Notes under the pieces: model-generated
Told to the model about the DNA's origin: nothing
Databases searched by the model: none
Seen by the model: the letters and a program-made list of their open reading frames with translations, nothing else
Shown: in pieces, positions 34,230 through 43,999 of the stretch
Layout of the letters: each line of letters begins with the position of its first letter
How positions within the stretch are numbered: the stretch's first letter is position 1
Assembly (NCBI GenBank): GCA_024349765.1
Contig: AP026073.1
Span: forward strand, 7,564,001 to 7,628,000
Direction: 5' to 3'
DNA: 64,000 nt
Origin: Streptomyces nigrescens
Lineage (GTDB): Bacteria; Actinomycetota; Actinomycetes; Streptomycetales; Streptomycetaceae
Position numbers and translations under genes: made by a program

Positions 34230-35036
34230 ATGAGCGATGTTCAGCACACCGTTCGCCGGCCGGGCCCGCGGTTCTCCCGCACCGGCCGGCTCATCGTGGT
34301 GGCCGTGCTGGCCGTCCTGGTCGTCGTCGCCGTGGTCCTGGTGACCCGGCTGCTGCGCGAGCGGGCGAACGAGGAGACCTTGACCGTCCCCGAGGGACAG
34401 CGGGCCGCCCAGATCTACGCCACCGCCGACAAGGCCCTCCATCTGCCCAGCGGCTCGACCGCGAAGGCCGCCAAGAACGCGCACCTCCCGCTGCCGGCCG
34501 AGGCGAAGGGCAACCCCGAGGGCTACCTCTTCCCGGCGACGTATCCGATCCGCTCGGACACCACCCCGGCGTCGCTGCTCTCGTACATGGTCAAGACCGG
34601 AAACCAGCGGCTCGCCGAGGACCGCATCACCTCCTACCGGACGGTGGTGATCGCCAGCATCGTGCAGGCGGAGGCCGACCGGCCCGCCGACATGGGCAAG
34701 GTCGCCCGCGTGATCGACAACCGGCTGGCCCGGCACATGCCGCTGCAGATGGACTCGACGATCAATTACGCGCTGGGCCGCAGCACGCTCCACACCAGCC
34801 ACGCCGACACCCGCACCAAGAGCCCGTACAACACCTACCGCTACGAGGGTCTGCCGCCCACCCCGATCGACAACCCCGGGGCGGACGCGCTCAAGGCGGC
34901 CGGCGCGCCGCCCGCGGGCGACTGGCTGTACTTCGTCACCGTCAAACCGGGCGACACCCGCTTCACCGCCGACTATCAGGAGCACCTGAAGAACGTGCAG
35001 GAGTTCAACGACCGGCAGAAGAACGGCGGCGCCTAG
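34230..35036 (+). CDS. Short MltG/YceG-like endolytic transglycosylase
   Basis: 268 residues: a basic cytoplasmic start, one membrane helix (LIVVAVLAVLVVVAVVLV), then the YceG domain outside. Family blocks are visible: NPEGYLFPATYPI, VVIASIVQAEADRPADMGKV (with the catalytic-region Glu), VIDNRLARHMPLQMDSTINY and GLPPTPIDNPGADAL. It is much shorter than the usual Streptomyces MltG and lacks a LysM region and the genes normally beside mltG, so it is probably a paralogue that trims nascent peptidoglycan glycan strands. Confidence 0.85.
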   Translation: MSDVQHTVRRPGPRFSRTGRLIVVAVLAVLVVVAVVLVTRLLRERANEETLTVPEGQRAAQIYATADKALHLPSGSTAKAAKNAHLPLPAEAKGNPEGYLFPATYPIRSDTTPASLLSYMVKTGNQRLAEDRITSYRTVVIASIVQAEADRPADMGKVARVIDNRLARHMPLQMDSTINYALGRSTLHTSHADTRTKSPYNTYRYEGLPPTPIDNPGADALKAAGAPPAGDWLYFVTVKPGDTRFTADYQEHLKNVQEFNDRQKNGGA

Positions 35037-35072
35037 GAAGAAGCCCTGGGGCAGCCGGCGCGGCGCGGCGTC

Positions 35073-35855
35073 CTACTCCTCGCCCGCCAGAGTGAGGGCC
35101 TTCAGCCGGCGGCCGGCGTACCAGGTCGCGGCGACCGTGAGAGCCGTCAACAGGCCTATCGCCACGGGGAGTTGCACGTCCGAGGTGATCGCTCCCTCGG
35201 CGGCGACCTTCTGACCGATGGCGAGGGCCCACTGCTGGACGCTGAGGGTCCGCGCACCGGGCACGAGGGTGCCGACCAGCGCCTCCCAGACCAGGGCGTA
35301 GACCAGTCCGAAGACCACGGCGTGCCGGGTGATCGTGCCGAAGAGGAGGAAGAGCGCGCTGTAGGCGACCGCGGCGACGGCCGCGGACACCGCGTACCCG
35401 ACCGCTATCTGCTGGCTGTTGCCGTTCAGGAGGAAGCCGGCGAGCAGCACGGGGAGGGCGGAGAAGGCGACCGTGACGCCGATCGCGACCAGGAGTTTGG
35501 TGAAGATGATCGTCGACCGGGAGACCGGCTTGGACAGGAGATAGACCACCGATCCGTCGTCGATCTCCGGCCCGATCGCGCCCGTGCCGGCGATGACGCC
35601 GATCAACGGGACCATCGTGCCCAGGGCGAAACCGCCCAGGATCCCGCCGGCGGTGCTGTCATCGGCGCCGGTCAGGGCCCGGACGGCCACCGCGATGACG
35701 ATGAGCAGGGCGGGCAGCACGAAGAGGATCAGGGCCCGCCGCCGGCCGAGCAGGGCACGGTAGGTGAGCCGGGCGACGGTCGGGTGGAACAGCGAGGCCC
35801 GGGGCGCGGCGGCCGGCGCCGGCGGGGCGGGCGGGGTGGTCGTGCTCGTGGACAT
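35073..35855 (-). CDS. ABC-2 type transporter permease (distal gene of four)
   Basis: 260 residues with six predicted membrane segments after a Pro/Ala-rich cytoplasmic start. GSVVYLLSKPVSRSTIIFTK is the typical ABC-2 block between helices 2 and 3. It is the last gene of a four-gene minus-strand operon (ATPase, permease, ATPase, permease), 21 bp after the second ATPase gene, and should pair with it. Substrate not predictable. Confidence 0.87.
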   Translation of the reverse strand: MSTSTTTPPAPPAPAAAPRASLFHPTVARLTYRALLGRRRALILFVLPALLIVIAVAVRALTGADDSTAGGILGGFALGTMVPLIGVIAGTGAIGPEIDDGSVVYLLSKPVSRSTIIFTKLLVAIGVTVAFSALPVLLAGFLLNGNSQQIAVGYAVSAAVAAVAYSALFLLFGTITRHAVVFGLVYALVWEALVGTLVPGARTLSVQQWALAIGQKVAAEGAITSDVQLPVAIGLLTALTVAATWYAGRRLKALTLAGEE

Positions 35856-35876
35856 GCGTCAGGGCTCCTTTCAGCC

Positions 35877-36784
<908 letters not shown>

Positions 36785-36788
<4 letters not shown>

Positions 36789-37696
36789 AGACCGGCCTTC
36801 CGGTAGCGGCGCATCAGCAGGGCATAGCAGCCGGCGATGGCGATCAGGGTGACGAGGAGGTAGACGAACCCGGCGCCGGTCGACGGCGCGAGCCCGTTGG
36901 GGAAGGAGCTGCTCCCGCCGAGGAACGTGGACTGCACCCCGTCGATGAGCGTGATGGGCGAGAACAGTCCGAGCCAGCCGACGGCGGACTCGCTGCCCTG
37001 GACGAAGGCGATGCCCTGGACCGCGCTCACCGCGCCGTACGGGATGGTGAGGACGGCGATCACGCCGGCGACGCCGAAGCCGCGGCGCGGGGTGAGCGCG
37101 GAGACGACCAGCCCGATCCCGGCGAACAGCAGCGACAGCAGCACCACGGAGACGAGTCCTTGGGCGAAGCCCTTGGTCTGGTCGAGGAAGTCCATCTTCG
37201 CCAGCAGCGCGCCGATGTAGAGGACCAGCAGCGGGGCGGCGGTGAGGACGAACAGGGCGCTCGCCATCGCCGCGAACTTCGAGGCCACGTAGTCGCCGCG
37301 CTCGATGGGGCGGGAGAAATACAGCGGCACGGTCTTGAAGCGCAGGTCCCGGGAGACCGACTGCGGGGCCTGGGCGGCCAGATAGAGGCCGATGACGGCC
37401 TGGAGGTAGATGGCGTAGCGGGTGTAGCCGACCGGGAGGCTGCCGGCCTTGGTGAACACCGCGACCGCGACCATGATCGCGGCGGGCAGGCACATCACCG
37501 CGAAGAGCAGCATCGGCAGCACCTTGCTCTTGGCCGAGCGGCCGAGGCCGTAGGCGCCCCGCAGACTCTGCGAGAAGAGCGACCGGCGGGCATAGGCGCG
37601 GCCCAGCCGCGGGCCGTCGTAGTGGCGGTAGCCGATGTTGTGGATGGAGGCGCCGGGTGGGGAGGTGGCTGCCGGGGTCATGGGCTCAGGCGACAT
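36785..37696 (-). CDS. ABC-2 type transporter permease (first permease)
   Basis: 303 residues, six membrane segments. The central block QSVSRDLRFKTVPLYFSRPI and then RGDYVASKFAAM is the ABC-2 gate region. Start at 37696 lies 11 bp inside the preceding ATPase gene, with GGAGG placed in that gene's last codons. The C-terminus RRYRKAGL ends inside the next start codon. Confidence 0.9.
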
Positions 37697-38714
37697 CGTG
37701 GGCGCCTCCTTCCTGGGTGGCGTACGGGGCGCCGGGGGCGCCCGCGGGGGCGGGGGTGGCCTGGGCCCGGTCCGCGTCGCGGAACACCTCGGCGATCTGG
37801 TGGCGGCGCTGTTCCATCCGGATCAGGCCGAGCCCGAGTCCGGCGACGGTGTCCCGCACCAGGTCGTAGGTCTGCTCACCGGCCGCCTCGACGAACAGGA
37901 GGTGGCCGGACGAGGGGAGGCCGGCGACGCCCGGAGCGCCGGTCGTCACCGCGACGCCGGCGGCGGCCAGGGCCGCGCGCAGCGCCTCGGTGCCGTCCGG
38001 GTGGGCCTCGGTGTCCGTGACCTCCACCGCGAGGGAGGCCGTGACCTGCGTGAACTCATCGGTGGCGGAGGACCGCAGCAGCTTGCCGCCGTCGATGACG
38101 ACGACGTGGTCGCAGGTGCGCTCCAGTTCGCCGAGGAGGTGCGAGGTCACGAGGACGGAGATGCCGAAGTCGGTGTGGACCCGCCGGATCAGGCCGAGCA
38201 TCTCGTCCCGGCCTGCCGGGTCGAGGCCGTTGGTGGGCTCGTCGAGGAACACCAGCTGCGGGTCGTGGACCAGCGCCTGGGCCAGCTTCACCCGCTGCTT
38301 CATGCCCGTCGAATAGCCGCCGATGGGGCGGTAGCGCTCCTCGTAGAGACCGACGTGGCGCAGGGTGTCGGCGGTGCGCTCGCGGGCGGCGGTCGGCGGC
38401 AGCCCCGACATCCGGGCCATGTGCACGACGAACTCGGTGGCCGAGACGTCCGGCGGCAGGCAGTCGTGCTCGGGCATGTAGCCGACCCGCTCGCGGATGG
38501 CGTTGCCGTCCTTGGCCACGTCCAGGCCGAGGACGCGCGCCGATCCCTCGCTGGCCGGGGCCAGTCCCAGCAGGATCTTGATCAGGGTGGACTTTCCGGC
38601 GCCGTTGGCACCCACCAGGCCCGTCACGCCGGGGGCGATGTCAACGGAGAGCCGGTCCAAAGCGGTCACCCGCGGGAACCGCTTGCTCAGGCTTTCGGTC
38701 ACGATCACAGTCAC
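37686..38714 (-). CDS. ABC transporter ATP-binding protein (first ATPase)
   Basis: 342-residue ATPase leading the operon. Walker A GLVGANGAGKSTL, signature YSTGMKQRVKLAQAL, Walker B LVFLDEPTNGLDP, switch His in LVTSHLLGELERT; the last 110 residues form a C-terminal accessory domain ending in an Ala/Pro-rich tail. I chose the GTG at 38714 (TVIVTESLSKRF); an ATG 20 codons upstream is possible but lacks family similarity. Two different ATPase-permease pairs in one operon suggest a heteromeric exporter. Confidence 0.9.
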   Translation of the reverse strand: MTVIVTESLSKRFPRVTALDRLSVDIAPGVTGLVGANGAGKSTLIKILLGLAPASEGSARVLGLDVAKDGNAIRERVGYMPEHDCLPPDVSATEFVVHMARMSGLPPTAARERTADTLRHVGLYEERYRPIGGYSTGMKQRVKLAQALVHDPQLVFLDEPTNGLDPAGRDEMLGLIRRVHTDFGISVLVTSHLLGELERTCDHVVVIDGGKLLRSSATDEFTQVTASLAVEVTDTEAHPDGTEALRAALAAAGVAVTTGAPGVAGLPSSGHLLFVEAAGEQTYDLVRDTVAGLGLGLIRMEQRRHQIAEVFRDADRAQATPAPAGAPGAPYATQEGGAHDVA

Positions 38715-38793
38715 GTCTTCGACGGTAGTGGCGTCCGCCACACCGGTCGTCAACCCACAAGTCGGTATCGGCATCCCCCTGCGGTATTACGTG

Positions 38794-38864
38794 CCCGTAG
38801 GGGTTCTCCTGCTTTGAGGGGCCCTCGTCTCAGGGTCGGGCCCGTAGGGGCGGGCCCGTAGGGG
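38794..38864. repeat. Three CCCGTAGGGG copies, two in 14-bp tandem
   Basis: CCCGTAGGGG at 38794-38803, 38841-38850 and 38855-38864; the last two are part of two tandem GGGCCCGTAGGGGC units. The same decamer appears twice as an inverted pair at 23042-23075. Located in the divergent spacer between the ABC operon and the M24 gene. Confidence 0.8.
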
Positions 38865-38993
38865 CGGGCCGCCCGGCTTCCGGCCGCCGGGTGCGTCGGA
38901 CCCCTTGACGTCGCCGCCGGTCATTGTCACATTCATCAGTGTCAAGTTACGGGCGCGTACCGCGATGCACGGCTCACGGACGGACGGTTGGCG

Positions 38994-39860
38994 ATGGCCC
39001 CAGTCACCACAGCGACCTCAGCAGCAGCCGGAGAACTCACCGCAGAACTAAGGGGGTTCAGAGAGGTCCAGCGGCTCGCCTACGCCTGCGCGGAGGCCGT
39101 GGCCGCCCAGCTCAAGCCCGGGATCACCGAGCGCGCGGCGGCGCGGATGCAGCGCGAGTGGCTGCGCGAGCGCGGGGTGCGGGACTGGTTCCACCTGCCG
39201 TTCGCCTGGTTCGGCGACCGCACCGCGTTCGTCAACTTCCGGATACCGCTGCAGTTCTTCCCCACCAACCGCGAGCTGGAACCGGGGATGCCCTTCATCC
39301 TCGACATGGCCCCCGTCCACCAGGGCTACACCGCCGACATCGGCTACTCCGGCTGCCTCGGCCTCAACCCCGTGCACGACAAGCTGCTCGCCGACCTGGA
39401 GGCGCACCGCGCGCTCATCCTGCGCGAGGTCCGCGAACGCCGCCCGCTGCGGGAGATCTACCAGGACGTCGACCGGCTCATGGTGCGGCAGGGCTACGCC
39501 AACCGCCACCGCGCCTATCCCTTCGGCGTCATCGCGCACAAGATCGACCGGGTGAAGCAGCGCCGCTGGTCGCCCACCCTCTTCGGCTTCGGCGCCCAGT
39601 CCCTCAAGGGCCTCGCCTCCGACGCGCTGCACGGCCACCGGGACGGCTGGTCCCCACTGTGGAGCCCGTACACCTTCTCCGACCATCCGCCGCAGCCCGG
39701 GCTGTGGGCGGTCGAACCCCACCTCGGATTCCGGGGCACCGGCGCGAAGTTCGAGGAGATCCTGGTCGTGACGGACTCCAAGGACCCCCAGGAAAGCGCC
39801 TTTTGGCTGGACGACGATCTGCCGCACGTGCGGCGCTGGCAGGAGGAGAAGGCCGCGTGA
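38994..39860 (+). CDS. M24-family (aminopeptidase P-like) metallopeptidase
   Basis: 288 residues, a single pita-bread domain without the creatinase N-domain of pepP. All five metal ligands are present: Asp104 and Asp115 (FILDMAPVHQGYTADIGYSG), His182 (GVIAHKI), Glu241 (WAVEPHLGF) and Glu254/255 (KFEEILVVT). Its active-site surroundings differ from ordinary methionine or proline aminopeptidases, so the substrate may be unusual. ATG at 38994. Its stop overlaps the start of the fusion gene (GTGA); it leads a four-gene operon. Confidence 0.85.
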   Translation: MAPVTTATSAAAGELTAELRGFREVQRLAYACAEAVAAQLKPGITERAAARMQREWLRERGVRDWFHLPFAWFGDRTAFVNFRIPLQFFPTNRELEPGMPFILDMAPVHQGYTADIGYSGCLGLNPVHDKLLADLEAHRALILREVRERRPLREIYQDVDRLMVRQGYANRHRAYPFGVIAHKIDRVKQRRWSPTLFGFGAQSLKGLASDALHGHRDGWSPLWSPYTFSDHPPQPGLWAVEPHLGFRGTGAKFEEILVVTDSKDPQESAFWLDDDLPHVRRWQEEKAA

Positions 39861-41713
39861 AGACGGGACGTGGACGGGACGCGGCCGCGGGCCGCGGCAA
39901 GGAGCCGGGCCGCACGCAGGGCGGGGCGCAGGGCCGTGGATCGGGCCGCGGCCCGGGGCTCGAGGGGGCGACGGAGCGCTGGGTGCACACCGGCGGCGTG
40001 GAGCTGTGCGTCGCCGAGCTGGGTGACCCGGCACACCCCACGGTGGTGCTGATGCACGGCTATCCGGACAGCAAGGAGGTGTGGTCCGAGGTGGCCCGCG
40101 GGCTGGCCGACCGCTTCCATGTGGTGCTCTACGACGTCCGGGGCTGCGGCCGGTCCACCGCCCCGCGGCCGCTGCGCGGCGGCTTCACCCTGGAGAAGCT
40201 GACCGACGACTTCCTGGCCGTCGCCGACGCCGTCAGCCCCGACCGCCCGGTGCACGTCGTGGGCCACGACTGGGGCTCGGTACAGGCCTGGGAGTTCGCC
40301 ACCGTGCGCCGCACGGAGGGCCGGATCGCCTCCTTCACGTCCATGTCGGGCCCGTCACTGGACCACTTCGGCCACTGGATCAAGAAGCGGATGGTGCGGC
40401 CCACCCCGCGCCGCGCCGCCCAGCTCCTCAACCAGGGCGCCAAGTCCTGGTACGTCTACATGCTGCACACGCCCGTGCTGCCCGAACTGGCCTGGAAGGG
40501 CCCGCTCGGCAAGCGCTGGCCGGGCATCCTCCAGCGGGTGGAGAAGGTACCGGCCGGGGACTACCCGACCGCCTCGCTCCCCACCGACGCGGCCCACGGC
40601 GCCTGGCTCTACCGCGACAACGTCCTCGCCCGGCTCCGCCGCCCGCGCGCCGACGCCTACGCGCACTGCCCGGTCCAGCTGATCACCCCCACCGGCGACG
40701 CCTTCCTCTCCCAGCGGCTCTACGACGACCTGGAGCAGTGGGCACCGCAGCTCGTCCGCCGCACCCTCCCGGCCAAGCACTGGGTCCCCCGCACCCGCCC
40801 GGACCAACTGGTCTCCTGGATCACCGAGTTCGTCACCGCCAAGGAGGAGGGTGACCCGGCGAAGCAGATCGCGGCGCGCGGCCCGTACGCCGACCGGTTC
40901 GGCGGGCAACTGGTGCTGGTGACCGGCGCGGCCAGCGGCATCGGCCGGGCCACCGCGTTCGCCTTCGCGGAGGCCGGCGCCCGGGTCATCGCCGTCGACC
41001 GGGACGCGGACGGCGCGGCGCGGACCGCCGAGCTGGCCCGTCTGGTCGGCGCCCCGCAGGCCTGGCCCGAGGTCGTCGACGTCGCGGACGAGGCGGCCAT
41101 GGAGAAGCTCGCCGACAAGGTCGACGCCGAGTACGGCCCCGTGGACGTGCTGGTGAACAACGCCGGGATCGGCCTGTCCGGCTCCTTCCTCCAGACCACC
41201 ACCGACGACTGGAAGAAGGTGCTGGACGTCAACCTGTGGGGCGTCATCCACGGCTGCCGGATCTTCGGCAGGCGGATGGCCGACCGCGGTCAGGGCGGCC
41301 ACATCGTCAACACCGCTTCGGCGGCCGCCTTCCAGCCGTCGAAGATGCTGCCCGCCTACAGCACCTCCAAGGCCGCGGTCCTGATGCTCAGCGAGTGCCT
41401 GCGCGCCGAACTGGCCGGGCAGGGCATCGGCGTCTCGGCCATCTGCCCCGGGCTGGTCAACACCGCCATCACCGGCACCGCCCGCTTCGCCGGGGTCTCG
41501 GCCGAGGAGGAGAAACGCCGCCAGGCCAAGGCCGCGCGGATGTACGGGCTGCGCAACTACCCGCCGGAGAAGGTCGCCGACGCCATCCTGCGGGCGGTGG
41601 TCCGCAACCAGGCGGTGGTGCCCGTCACCCCCGAGGCCCGCGGCGCCCACCTCCTGTCGCGCTTCGCCCCGCGGGCCCTGCGCGCCCTCGCCCGCATCGA
41701 GCCGCGGCTGTAG
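39857..41713 (+). CDS. Epoxide hydrolase-like alpha/beta hydrolase fused to SDR oxidoreductase (EphD-like)
   Basis: 618-residue two-enzyme fusion. After a Gly/Arg-rich tail (1-40), the alpha/beta hydrolase half (about 42-335) has HGYPD as oxyanion loop, nucleophile Asp138 in VVGHDWGSVQ (Asp, not Ser, as in epoxide hydrolases) and a catalytic His in LPAKHWVPRTRP. The SDR half (about 345-618) has TGAASGIGRA, LVNNAGIGLSG, and YSTSK at about 501. M. tuberculosis EphD has the same layout and acts on epoxy lipids in related bacteria. Inferred here: epoxide opening followed by oxidation or reduction of the product. Confidence 0.9.
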   Translation: MKTGRGRDAAAGRGKEPGRTQGGAQGRGSGRGPGLEGATERWVHTGGVELCVAELGDPAHPTVVLMHGYPDSKEVWSEVARGLADRFHVVLYDVRGCGRSTAPRPLRGGFTLEKLTDDFLAVADAVSPDRPVHVVGHDWGSVQAWEFATVRRTEGRIASFTSMSGPSLDHFGHWIKKRMVRPTPRRAAQLLNQGAKSWYVYMLHTPVLPELAWKGPLGKRWPGILQRVEKVPAGDYPTASLPTDAAHGAWLYRDNVLARLRRPRADAYAHCPVQLITPTGDAFLSQRLYDDLEQWAPQLVRRTLPAKHWVPRTRPDQLVSWITEFVTAKEEGDPAKQIAARGPYADRFGGQLVLVTGAASGIGRATAFAFAEAGARVIAVDRDADGAARTAELARLVGAPQAWPEVVDVADEAAMEKLADKVDAEYGPVDVLVNNAGIGLSGSFLQTTTDDWKKVLDVNLWGVIHGCRIFGRRMADRGQGGHIVNTASAAAFQPSKMLPAYSTSKAAVLMLSECLRAELAGQGIGVSAICPGLVNTAITGTARFAGVSAEEEKRRQAKAARMYGLRNYPPEKVADAILRAVVRNQAVVPVTPEARGAHLLSRFAPRALRALARIEPRL

Positions 41714-41795
41714 GCAAGCCCCCGGCCCGCCAGGAGGAGCCCCAGCGACCGGAGATTCCCGAGAGCCGGACCACCGCGCATGTCAGGAGCCGCGC

Positions 41796-42713
41796 ATGAG
41801 TACCTCCCCCCTCCAGGAGCACCACCCGATCACCCCGCGCCGGGTCTCGTTCGACTGGCGTGCGACACCGCTGCTGTGGATCCCCGACGAGCCCACCGCC
41901 ACCCACGTCATCAACGTGCTGCACCTGCTGCTGCCGGCCGGGGAGCGGTGGTTCGTCAAGGTCTTCAAGGAGGCCCTGCCGCTGGTCCGGGACGAGCAGC
42001 TCCTCAGGGACGTCAAGGGCTTCATGGGCCAGGAGGCCACCCACAGCGTCCAGCACTCCTACGTCCTCGACCATCTGGCCCACCAGGGCCTGGACACCGG
42101 CCCCTACACCCGGCACATCGACTTCCTCTTCGAGCGTCTGCTCGGCGACCGGCCGCCGTTCGGCGTCCCCGTCCCGGAACGGGAGTGGCTGCGCTTCCGG
42201 CTCTCCCTGATCGCCGCCATCGAGCAGTTCACCGCGGTGCTCGGGGACTGGGTGCTGGCCGCCGACGGCCTCGACCGGGCCGGGCCCGACCCGGTCATGC
42301 TCGACCTGCTGCGCTGGCACGGTGCGGAGGATGTCGAGCACCGGGCGGTCGCCTTCGACATGTACCAGCACACCGGCGGCGAGGACCCGGGCCGGTACGC
42401 CCGCCGGGTGCTGGGCATGGCCGTCACCGCCCCCGTGCTGCTCCATCTCTGGGCCTGGGGCGCGGCCTATCTCCTCCGGCACGACCCGCAGCTCGCCGCC
42501 CGCTCCCGCTACGCGCTGCGGGAGCACAACCGGGCCGTCCGCAAGGGACTGCTCCCCACCTGGCGTGAGCTGGGAGCGGCGATACCGCGCTATCTGCGGC
42601 GGTCGTACCATCCCTCGCAGGAAGGGTCGCTGCGCACGGCCGTCGCCTACCTGGCGTCCTCGCCGGCCGCCCGGGCCGCGGCGGGCGCGGTGGGCCGCGC
42701 GGCCGTCTCGTAA
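41796..42713 (+). CDS. Metal-dependent hydrolase family protein (ferritin-like, PF10118 type)
   Basis: 305 residues, predicted four-helix bundle with Glu/His metal ligands: GQEATHSVQHSY, SLIAAIEQFTAVLGD and RWHGAEDVEHRAVAFD. The pattern (E..H..H in one helix, E in the next, E..EH in the last) is that of a dinuclear metal site. The family is annotated as predicted metal-dependent hydrolase; an oxygenase is equally possible from such a site. It begins 82 bp after the EphD-like fusion, which suggests work on the same lipid-like substrate. Confidence 0.82.
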   Translation: MSTSPLQEHHPITPRRVSFDWRATPLLWIPDEPTATHVINVLHLLLPAGERWFVKVFKEALPLVRDEQLLRDVKGFMGQEATHSVQHSYVLDHLAHQGLDTGPYTRHIDFLFERLLGDRPPFGVPVPEREWLRFRLSLIAAIEQFTAVLGDWVLAADGLDRAGPDPVMLDLLRWHGAEDVEHRAVAFDMYQHTGGEDPGRYARRVLGMAVTAPVLLHLWAWGAAYLLRHDPQLAARSRYALREHNRAVRKGLLPTWRELGAAIPRYLRRSYHPSQEGSLRTAVAYLASSPAARAAAGAVGRAAVS

Positions 42714-42742
42714 CGCGCGGCCGACGGAGGAGGAGCACCGCA

Positions 42743-43882
42743 GTGACCCAGCAGCAGCCGGCGGCCGCACCCCGCCCGGCCGAGTACCGCATCGACGACC
42801 TGGCTCACCTCAGCGGTGCCACGGTCCGGACGATCCGCGCCTACCAGGACCGCGGGCTGCTCCCCCGCCCGGAACGCCGCGGCCGGGCCAACGTCTACGG
42901 CGCTGCCCATCTGGCCCGGCTGCGCCAGATCGCCGATCTGCTGGACCGCGGCTACACCCTCGCCAGCATCAAGGAGCTCCTCCAGGCCTGGGACGCCGGC
43001 CTCGACCTCGGCGGGGTGCTGGGCCTGGTCGCCGAGATCGACGGACCGTGGACCGACGAGGAGGCGTCCCGGATCAGCCGCGCAGACCTGGACGCGGCCT
43101 TCGGGGGCGCCTCCGACGAGGCGGCGGTCGCCGAGGCCGTCGAGTTGGGCGTCCTGGAACGGCTCCCCGGCCAGGACGACGAGTTCCTCGTGCCCAGCCC
43201 GCAGGAGCTCGCCGTCGCCGCCGAGCTGCACTCCGCGGGCGTCCCGCTGCTGGCGATCTCCGCCCATCTCCGGGAGCTGCGCGGCCAGGTGGAACACATC
43301 GCCTCGCGCTTCCTGGACTTCACCACCGAGCACGTCTTCCAGCAGTTCCTGGACCATCCGCCCACCGACGCCGAGGCGGCCGAGGCCGCCGCCCTCGTCC
43401 GCCGGCTGCGGCCGCTGGCCCAGCAGACCGTCGACGCCGAACTCGCCCGCGCCATGCGGACCCTGGCCACCCGCTACCTCCGCCGGCACCTCAGCGAGGC
43501 GCTTCCCGCGGAGAGCCACGGGCCGAGGGGCAGCGCCCCCTCGGCACCGGCAGGCTCCGGGCCGGTCCCGGACCCCCGTACCGCGACCGGCCCGCACCCT
43601 GCTCCCGGCCCCGCCCCCGAGACGGCGCCGGGCCCCGCGCGAAAGCCCGCCGCGGCGGCTGGCGCCGGTGCCGACGCCGAGGCGGTGGCGCTGCCCGCCG
43701 ACGCCGTGGCGGCCGTACGGGACCTGGTGGGCCCCGCACACACCGCGGCGTTCATCGCGGCCGCCGCCCGGCGCGAGGTGCAGGCCCGCACCATGGACGC
43801 CTTGGTCCCGGGCGGCCCCCATGCCCCGTCCGAGGGCCCCACGGACACCGCCCCGGACGCCGGGCCCCCGCCCGGCACCTGA
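42743..43882 (+). CDS. MerR-family regulator, long C-terminal tail
   Basis: 379 residues. The MerR helix-turn-helix (about 15-80) is YRIDDLAHLSGATVRTIRAY then RGLLPRPERRGRANVYGAAH. A helical sensor region follows to about 250, with a Pro/Ala-rich linker (about 255-310) and a final helical segment. GTG start with a strong GGAGGAGGAG. Last gene of the M24/EphD/hydrolase operon and its most likely regulator. No cysteine cluster for metal sensing is visible, so an organic ligand is more likely. Confidence 0.87.
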   Translation: MTQQQPAAAPRPAEYRIDDLAHLSGATVRTIRAYQDRGLLPRPERRGRANVYGAAHLARLRQIADLLDRGYTLASIKELLQAWDAGLDLGGVLGLVAEIDGPWTDEEASRISRADLDAAFGGASDEAAVAEAVELGVLERLPGQDDEFLVPSPQELAVAAELHSAGVPLLAISAHLRELRGQVEHIASRFLDFTTEHVFQQFLDHPPTDAEAAEAAALVRRLRPLAQQTVDAELARAMRTLATRYLRRHLSEALPAESHGPRGSAPSAPAGSGPVPDPRTATGPHPAPGPAPETAPGPARKPAAAAGAGADAEAVALPADAVAAVRDLVGPAHTAAFIAAAARREVQARTMDALVPGGPHAPSEGPTDTAPDAGPPPGT

Positions 43883-43999
43883 GCCGGCACCCCCAATGGG
43901 CGTGCCACTTCGCGCTTTTCAGGTCTCAAGAAGCATGCGGTCGCGGTTATTCCGCCCCGGAGGGACAAACCTGTCGGGACATCGCAACGACTCGTCGGC

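Noticed and set aside
39821-39834. GCCGCACGTGCGGC palindrome as a possible parS
   Set aside because: It keeps only the CACGTG centre and lacks the TTT/AAA flanks; it is inside the M24 coding sequence.
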